A stretch of 64,000 bases of DNA from Corallochytrium limacisporum (taxonomy: Eukaryota > Opisthokonta): NCBI GenBank assembly GCA_002811645.1, contig PDIP01000032.1, forward strand, positions 267,985-331,984, read 5' to 3'. A model generated the notes under the pieces. That model was not told the origin of the DNA, did no database searches, and saw only the letters and a program-made list of their open reading frames with translations. The position numbers were made by a program, and so were the translations under genes. This document shows positions 57,525-64,000 of this stretch, one piece after another; position 1 is the stretch's first letter, and each line of letters begins with the position of its first letter.

Positions 57525-59897
57525 CTAAATACCCTGTTGGCTGTGTTGTTGAGCGTAACTTGTATAAAATGCCAGGCTCTGCTGACTGATGCGAGGGGTG
57601 ACTTCTGTGAGCGCCCGTGTGAAGTGGGCGTTGGTGACGTGCTGCGCCTGGTTGTCCTCCGCAACGGCCTGGAGACAGGCTTCGCGGCAGATGGCCGCAA
57701 TTTCTGCACCGGAGTAGCCAGCAGTGTTATCTGCAAGGGCGCTAATGTCAACATCCTCTGCCAGCGGAACTTTGGAAGTGTGTATACGCAAAATCTCACG
57801 ACGGGCTTCCTCGTCAGGTAGACCAATATACATGATCCGATCCATGCGGCCCGGTCGAAGCAAAGCAGGGTCAATGTAATCTGGTCGGTTTGTTGCTGCA
57901 ATAACCGTAACGGTACTGTCCAGTCCATCCTGACCAGCTGCTGTTGTTCCCAGGCCATCAAGTTCTACCAGGAGCTGACTGAGGACACGATCTCCAACCG
58001 TGGTACCGCCTTGGCCACCACTGCCGCTACCTCTCTTCATACTGATAGCATCAATTTCATCAAAGAAAATGACACAGGGTGCTGCTTGGCGAGCTTTGCG
58101 AAAAAGGGAAGCCACTGCTTTCTCACTTTCACCGACCCACTTGCTGAAGAGCTCCGGACCACGCACAGGCAGAAAGTTTACATTCATTTCGGATGCAAGC
58201 GCACGCGCAATCATGGTCTTGGAGCATCCTGGTGGGCCGTACAAAAGAATGCCTTTTGGCGGGCGCAAATTCAGTCGGCGAAAGGCGTCCGCATGCTGTC
58301 GAGGCCATTCAATGGCCTCTTGCAGTCTTTGTTTCACTTCCGTTTGGCCACCGATATCGTCCCATTTCAGTTTCGGAATCTGGACATCAAAGGTACGTAG
58401 CAGACTGGGTTTGACGTACCGCAGCGCCACATCAAAATCGTTCCGGATCAGATTCGCGTTCTGTTCGCCATTTTTGTCCTTCGTATAGCGTTGTCGAGTA
58501 AGGGCTTGCAGAGCAGCCTCCCTGGTCCAATTGACCAAATCGGCACCAACCATACCCATGCTATTCTCTGCAAGGTACCGAAGATCGACATCCTCAAGCA
58601 AGTGAGGGATGCCCTTAATGATACTGCGCAAGATGGCTACCCTTGCCTTCTCTGTTGGCACACCAATTTCAATCTCAACGTCGATGCGACCAGGTCTCCT
58701 TATTGCTGGGTCCAAGCTGCCCACATGATTCGTTGCCGCAACGATAAAGACAGGTTTGAAGGCATTCGAATTCGTTTGGTTGGCAAGGCCGTCCATGAGA
58801 GTCAATAAAGCGGTCACCACTCTCCGCTCTCCTTCTGTACCAGCCTTCCTTCGATCCGGGGCCAGACTGTCAATTTCGTCTATGAAAATCAAAGTAGGAG
58901 CTTTCTGTTCTGCAATTTTGAAAAGGTCTCGCAGCTTTTGATCCGCTTCATCACGGAACCGTGATGCGATTTCACTTCCGACAATGGTCATGAAATGCAC
59001 CGGGGGCAAAGAGGATCCTTCTCTGCCACTCTTCAATTCTTCGAAACATGCACGGACCATCATGGTTTTTCCCGTTCCCGGTGGTCCATACAAAAGGACT
59101 CCTTTGGGAGGTTGAATGCCATTGGCCAAGAACAGATCAAATCGCTGCAAGGGCAAAAAGATATTCTCCTTCAGTACATCGATCTCTCGGTCAAGACCTC
59201 CGATTCGGTCAAATGATGATGTCGACTCCATACTCTTCACGTTAGAGAAAGTTTCAGCCGCACTCATTACATTAATTCGAGTTCCTTGGTCAATAACAAA
59301 TACCGGCTTCTTCTTCTGTTTCTTCTTCTTGTCTTCGTCCACGTCAAGCTTCTCTCCCATTTGTGCTGCAAGGTGAGCTACGTCGTCTTCCGGGTCGTCC
59401 TGTATCGGAGAGTGGAAGGTAAAGCGGATTAATTTGCCATAGATATCCAGCACTGTTGTCATGCCATCAAGAAACAGTGTGCGGTCCAAGAGCAAATAAA
59501 GATCTGTGGACAAAACCTGAAGCTCTGCCTGTTGAAGCGGAGTGTGTACTGCCACCGTCACGCTTTTCGTTCTGAATATGTCCTCTTCAGGTAGATTGTG
59601 TAGTCTACATGCGGCTCCCTGGCATAGCCCCATTCCTTGCGATATTTGGAGTGGAATGACAATCTCATTAACTGCCAGCGACCGCAATGGCCATGCTAGA
59701 AAGCAGTGCTTGCCGATAAACGAGACCGCTTCGTGAGTGCCGTTCCCGTCTGATCCGCCTTTGCAAACCAGGACAGGAGATCCTGGCCGCCACCGCTTCT
59801 TTTTCATCAATTCAGGCGCAACATACGCAACGTATGGATGTACGCCCTTCTGTCTGCCTTTGGCATGGTGACAAATGTAGATCTCTTCGCCAGGCAT
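57525..59897 (-). CDS. AFG2: AAA ATPase Afg2/Drg1 (SPATA5 family)
   Basis: A 790-residue type II AAA ATPase. Afg2/Drg1 strips shuttling factors such as Rlp24 from pre-60S ribosomes in the cytoplasm. Two ATPase modules: D1 with Walker A GPPGTGKT (271-278) and Walker B LIFIDEID (336-343); D2 with Walker A GPPGCSKT (554-561) and Walker B FFDEID (611-616). The Cys-Ser in the D2 P-loop is the family signature and separates it from Cdc48 (GPPGCGKT) and Rix7. The N-domain (1-190) is Cdc48-like, ending in a Lys-rich stretch (KKKKQKKKP). ASRFRDEADQKLRDLF and NRPDYIDPALLRPGRMD are intact, so both sites look active. Confidence 0.95.
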   Translation of the reverse strand: MPGEEIYICHHAKGRQKGVHPYVAYVAPELMKKKRWRPGSPVLVCKGGSDGNGTHEAVSFIGKHCFLAWPLRSLAVNEIVIPLQISQGMGLCQGAACRLHNLPEEDIFRTKSVTVAVHTPLQQAELQVLSTDLYLLLDRTLFLDGMTTVLDIYGKLIRFTFHSPIQDDPEDDVAHLAAQMGEKLDVDEDKKKKQKKKPVFVIDQGTRINVMSAAETFSNVKSMESTSSFDRIGGLDREIDVLKENIFLPLQRFDLFLANGIQPPKGVLLYGPPGTGKTMMVRACFEELKSGREGSSLPPVHFMTIVGSEIASRFRDEADQKLRDLFKIAEQKAPTLIFIDEIDSLAPDRRKAGTEGERRVVTALLTLMDGLANQTNSNAFKPVFIVAATNHVGSLDPAIRRPGRIDVEIEIGVPTEKARVAILRSIIKGIPHLLEDVDLRYLAENSMGMVGADLVNWTREAALQALTRQRYTKDKNGEQNANLIRNDFDVALRYVKPSLLRTFDVQIPKLKWDDIGGQTEVKQRLQEAIEWPRQHADAFRRLNLRPPKGILLYGPPGCSKTMIARALASEMNVNFLPVRGPELFSKWVGESEKAVASLFRKARQAAPCVIFFDEIDAISMKRGSGSGGQGGTTVGDRVLSQLLVELDGLGTTAAGQDGLDSTVTVIAATNRPDYIDPALLRPGRMDRIMYIGLPDEEARREILRIHTSKVPLAEDVDISALADNTAGYSGAEIAAICREACLQAVAEDNQAQHVTNAHFTRALTEVTPRISQQSLAFYTSYAQQHSQQGI

Positions 59898-60020
59898 GTT
59901 TCCTGGCTATCGGCTTCATTTCACGATCCGACTCCCATTTTGTGATCGACTACAACTCACTTGCTGACTCAAGTGTCCACGTCCTATGTCTCCCATATAC
60001 ACATATGCAAGTTACATGCA

Positions 60021-60047
60021 TGAACACACATACACACACACACACAT
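60021..60047. repeat. CA microsatellite
   Basis: A CA-rich run (ACACACATACACACACACACACAT) about 120-150 bp upstream of the AFG2 start codon, in non-coding DNA. Confidence 0.88.
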
Positions 60048-62054
60048 ACGACTTTGACGTTAGTCTGTACCCAAGCGTCCTTAAGCACCAGGCGGCAGCA
60101 ATTTCAGCCACCCTGCCCCAACTCCGTCTCCCTCTCCCAGAGCGCCAACCGTCCCACAGCGGCTCAAAAAAATCTGATTGCTAATCAAAAATCAATTCAC
60201 ATGTCACCGAAATGATTGCGCTGGTGCTGGAGTCGAACGAACATTCAGATGCTCATGAGCAGCCTTCATGACTGTGGATCGTGTCCGGTACGCTGTTCCA
60301 TTTGGGCTACAGTCCTGGTGTGCCATACATAAGTTACGATGGCAGCGTAGGCTACACTTTCAGGATACGATTCCCTTCTAACAGGCTGAACGATGAGTGC
60401 TCATCTAAAGTGATCGCCTGCGCTGCTGCAATGATGCTCGTGAGCTCTCGTTGGCGACCCCAGTGGTGGCACCATGGACAGATCAATTGCTCTTTACCAT
60501 TACAGGGTGCGCCCTGCACAGAAAATTTCGATATTAAATGTATTGCAACGAAATAGTATTAAAGGAGAATCATTCTTGGAGGACGCGGCCACACACAATT
60601 TCTTTCTTCGGGGCACATTGGGAGTCGGCTATTATACCATGAACAATTTACAGCAGAAGTAGAGTATCATGGAGTGTGTACCTTAAACTCTCCGATGGTA
60701 TGCCCCTGACTACACGGCAACAGTAAGACGCTATAGGAACACGACACTATCCCTGTATGCTATCCTGTACAGATGAGCGATCATGACCACCATCTTCAGC
60801 GCCATCAACAGCGTCATGTACTTACCCTCGAAGGGTGCTCGAGCTCTAACCGCGGGACCTTCTTTCGATTGGCCAACTTTAATGGGCATTCCTCTCTTAT
60901 TACCCCCGCCTTTTTGTATGGAAACGATCCATTTGCCACCGCTGCTGGGTTTTTCTTATTACACTCCGCCATAGAATTCCTGCGTAAGTTTACACGCCAG
61001 ACAAGTGAAACGACTGGTTGCCGTCGGGTAACCGTTAGTATGATGAGTACTATTCTACCTGGAACGCTAGAGCATATCGGAGATGAATGAGTGTATCTTT
61101 TGCGCGGCGCCGGCGGTCTTGCGCGACGGTTCGGCTTGTTGGCTACCTGCCTGTTCGGGGATGTACTAAGACCTTTAGGAGCATAGGCCTCTCAGCCACG
61201 GATAACGTACGTGCAGAATCCAGTGCCTTATCACAAAATCGGCGGTGCTCTGCTCAGTATCGCTGACAATCTTTGTATCCCCGGTTGATTGTGTACTGGA
61301 AGTATGGTCGAGAAAACAAATCCGCAAGGACCCTGGGCCTGTTTCGTTCCTGTGCTTTGACCGCGATGTTGTGGGTGTGGATTAGCTGATGGTGAATTGG
61401 GATCATTGGCATATGGATCTGAGAGGACAAATAGAGTTCCTCACTTACTCAATAAGGAGTCGTGGGTGTGCAACGCTTACAGCATAGATTCTCTGCACAA
61501 TAAATTTTCCTGCGTTGGTGTGTATGCCAATGTGTCAATCTTAGCGGCACGTTTCAGATCTTTCGGTGTATTCTACTGATTTGATGGATGACGGCGAATG
61601 ATGAACAACTACCTAGCTTGTTGATCCTTCATTACTAGGCCAGCAGCACGGCAACCCCAGGCGCTGGCCCGCATGGATCTGCTTGTACTATCTATATACA
61701 CGCAAAACCGTCCCAGCCTGCACCGCTGCTGCGTTCACTGTGGCTTTGCATACAGGCCACTTGTAGGCTTGTGCCAAGATCCCTGCTACGGGCATTTATT
61801 CCCGCTACGGCACAAAACTCTCACAAGTTGAGAGAACACAAAGCAAGGGGCATCTGGTGCTCCACGCACCCTCAAAAAGAAGATTCATACTGAAAGTACT
61901 GGAGTCGCTACCAAAACACCCACACACCAGCCACGGGGCCTTCTCGCTTGGAAAAAAAAATCTCTTCTGGGAAAAAACTCGTGTCAAGCCTATGAGCCAA
62001 ACGATCCCTGTCAGGGGGGGCCTCGCTTCCCCATTTACCCCCTTTACCCCCCCG

Positions 62055-62066
62055 CCCCCGGGGGGG
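62055..62066. repeat. C5-G7 palindromic junction
   Basis: CCCCC directly followed by GGGGGGG, preceded by another C-run with one G interruption. It belongs to the same class as the junction next to the assembly gap. Confidence 0.85.
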
Positions 62067-64000
62067 CCCTTGACTGGCGAGGTCTCCCGTTGTTCCAAAC
62101 TTTTCCTGGCTTGCGGTATTGTCATAGTAGATCTACGGCGGGCCGCCGATTTCATCAGTCACTTTTACTATAGCATGAGAGTTGTTGCTGCCAGCACCTC
62201 AGTTTCATAGAGCTTCCTTTCTGTCCGCACCGGGTAGACACCTCTCCTGCATCGGAACATTCAATAGCGGGTGGAAAGATCTTTTGTGTGACAATATTGT
62301 GAATTCCTTGCAGAAAAAAAATCCTTTCATTCATTTAATTAGTGGATTAGCCAGAGGTTGAAATTTGTCGACTCTGCGGTGGGAGCAAAAAAACGCCTCA
62401 AGAGTTCTAGACGTTCGTCCGTCTCACAAGGGTCAAATCTGCCACTATAACCAATGAACCGCAACTGTGGACGGACGTTTGGACCGAAACCTAAGATCTA
62501 GTGCGTCAAGGATCGGAAGGATCGACTTCAATTTCACAGAATCTAGTTCCGTATACTGGCGGGAGGTTCGAAGCTTCTCAATAGTGAATGTACAGGATGC
62601 ATACTGGGGCGGATCTTTGGAAACCGACAAGTTTTATGTATGGACCCATTGGGTTCATTGGATTGAGGTCTGGATGCTGCATTCTTTTGCTTCGGACACC
62701 AAATTTTGCTCGTGTGGGGTAGCTTCCCCCAAGGGGCGGTTCAAGTGACCGCAGACCTCAGATTTCAATCTTGTACTAGTTTTCTCAAATCCTTTCAGAA
62801 TGCCCTTTCACCCTGCTTGTTCTTCGCGGTTCTGCTTGACCACCGCGCTCAATACGGGAGGGGTCGGTCGCTTGTCTCTATGGTGGTGGGTTTCCTCGTC
62901 ATTGTCGTACATTCGTCCCGGCTCTTTGACATTTTGCCCAGTCGAGAAACCCAGAGACTGATCTTCGGGATTCCATCAGCAGGAACGGAAATGTCTCGAT
63001 ACAGAGACACTAGTTTTGCTTCCCCTGGCCGCTCTTGTTTCACTTACGTTTGGATCTATTGTACTCACGGGTCCCTTCAGTGTTCTATTCGAAACGCTTC
63101 TCCCGTGTTTCCTTTGTGGCTGCCAGTTGGTTTCGCGTCCTCCTCTCACTTCGTGGACCCCGTCCATGTTTTCAGTACTAAGTGTCCGTGGCGGCTTTGT
63201 TCAGTTTGATAGAGTGAGTGTGGTGGGCAGGCCGAAGATCGCGCAGCACTGGGATATGATACGCGCACTGTATGGAAAGCGACATCTGCGCTTTGCGCAG
63301 AGCGTATCTCCCACAGTGATCGGATCGGATCTCTTTCCGTTTTCCTTCAGAACTTTGAATATAGGCCACTTCCGACTAAATGCGCCAATCTAAGCTGGCT
63401 TACACACACCAAAATTCATTGACAGCAAATAATAGATCTCAGTGATACCACAAAAATATATCAAGTTCGGCGTAACAATAACTACAACACCGTGTCCTCG
63501 GACAACTCCACGTAAGTGGATCTAGAGTGTAGGTTACACCCACCTGGGTCCCTTTTTGCAACTAGCAAACTGGCATCAAGGGGAATGTCCATGAATGAGC
63601 TAGCATGCTAATGTATTCTGCACTCTCACAATGCTCAACTTTGGCCTTGTTGCTCGCAGCCTTCAAGCTGGGTGGTCACTACCACTAGAAGAAGGGTTGG
63701 GTGTGGCATTTGAAGCAGTCGCCGCGTCTTGCTTGACAATGCCTTGACTTCCACTCCTGACAGTGGATAGGCCCGGACTGTAAAGTATACTTTCGCTGGG
63801 CCGATGACGCTAATGATGAACTATGAAGGGCGGGATGAAGGATGTAGGAGGTTTAGTACAAATAGTTGGTTTTTTGGACGCACCAGCGACAGTGGTGGAT
63901 GATAGATCATTGCTCGATGATTCCACTTGGACTGCATTTTGTCAGGTCGACCAACTGGGCCCGCAATAGTGTCCTTCTCCGATAGTGTCCTTCCCCCTCC

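Larger units (their letters stand above)
59898..64000. other. 4.1-kb terminal region without a convincing gene
   Basis: From the AFG2 start to the window end no frame longer than 167 codons exists and none looks like a conserved protein. It should hold the AFG2 promoter. It contains a CA microsatellite (60021-60047), a CCCCC-GGGGGGG junction (62055-62066) and a short direct repeat at the very end (ATAGTGTCCTTC twice, 63967 and 63984). A gene with several short exons, or one continuing past 64000, cannot be excluded. Confidence 0.5.

Noticed and set aside
60200-60280. Possible tRNA on the minus strand (contains a TTCGACTC element resembling a B box)
   Set aside because: The five-base T-stem does not pair (only three of five pairs), and no matching A box, anticodon arm or acceptor stem was found.
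62706-63393. Two overlapping plus-strand frames of 167 and 125 codons near the window end
   Set aside because: Opposite and overlapping frames are equally open, composition is rich in Cys, Phe and Ser as expected from random pyrimidine-rich DNA, and no family is recognised.

Overview
This is eukaryotic nuclear DNA, almost certainly fungal. About twenty protein-coding genes lie on both strands and nearly all are uninterrupted open frames. The one intron seen (22238-22368) has GTAAGT and CAG ends and a perfect TACTAAC branch site. The gene set includes fungal-type members: Coq9, Gda1, Orm, Mpe1, Trs130, Bur1/Cdk9, Pus9, Fmp25-like, Did2, Afg2 and Brc1/Rtt107. Large tyrosine-kinase-like (TKL) kinases, a PH plus leucine-rich-repeat protein of CARMIL type and a multi-SANT protein argue against a budding yeast. 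I infer an intron-poor early-diverging (non-Dikarya) fungus; the exact lineage cannot be read from this window.

Layout. 0.7-11 kb: a PH/LRR actin-regulator-like gene convergent with COQ9, then a six-BRCT repair scaffold, an 86-residue membrane protein only 32 bp upstream of it, and the Golgi GDPase. 11-14 kb: microsatellite-rich non-coding DNA. 14-18.8 kb: a 1571-residue TKL-like kinase. 18.8-24.2 kb: a long stretch with no convincing gene except a small two-exon TKL kinase, ending in an assembly gap at 23846-24053. 24.2-33.1 kb: a tail-anchored protein, an LtrA-family membrane protein, MPE1, ORM and a CDK9/Bur1-like kinase. 33.1-48 kb: the densest part, with TRS130, LSM6, DYS1, a Pus9-type pseudouridine synthase, a mitochondrial RCC1-like protein, CHMP1/Did2, a five-SANT protein and mitochondrial uS17. 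48.9-53.2 kb: a large unrecognised polyproline protein and a small phosphosite-rich protein. 55.8-59.9 kb: an F-box protein and AFG2. 59.9-64 kb: no convincing gene.

The neighbours do not form a pathway; they are mostly housekeeping genes. The organisation is regular: convergent pairs sit 50-185 bp apart in six of seven cases, while divergent or upstream regions are several hundred bases to several kilobases long. Exact GGGAGGGG boxes (or CCCCTCCC) recur in many of the non-coding regions.

No mobile element, CRISPR array, tRNA, rRNA or spliceosomal RNA gene was recognised. The most interesting items are a possible dicistronic pair (8742-9035), the multi-SANT protein with four NCoR-like repeats, the giant kinase with four spaced FxK motifs, the unrecognised 1156-residue polyproline protein, the shared GGGAGGGG element, and C-run/G-run palindromes, one of which abuts the gap.
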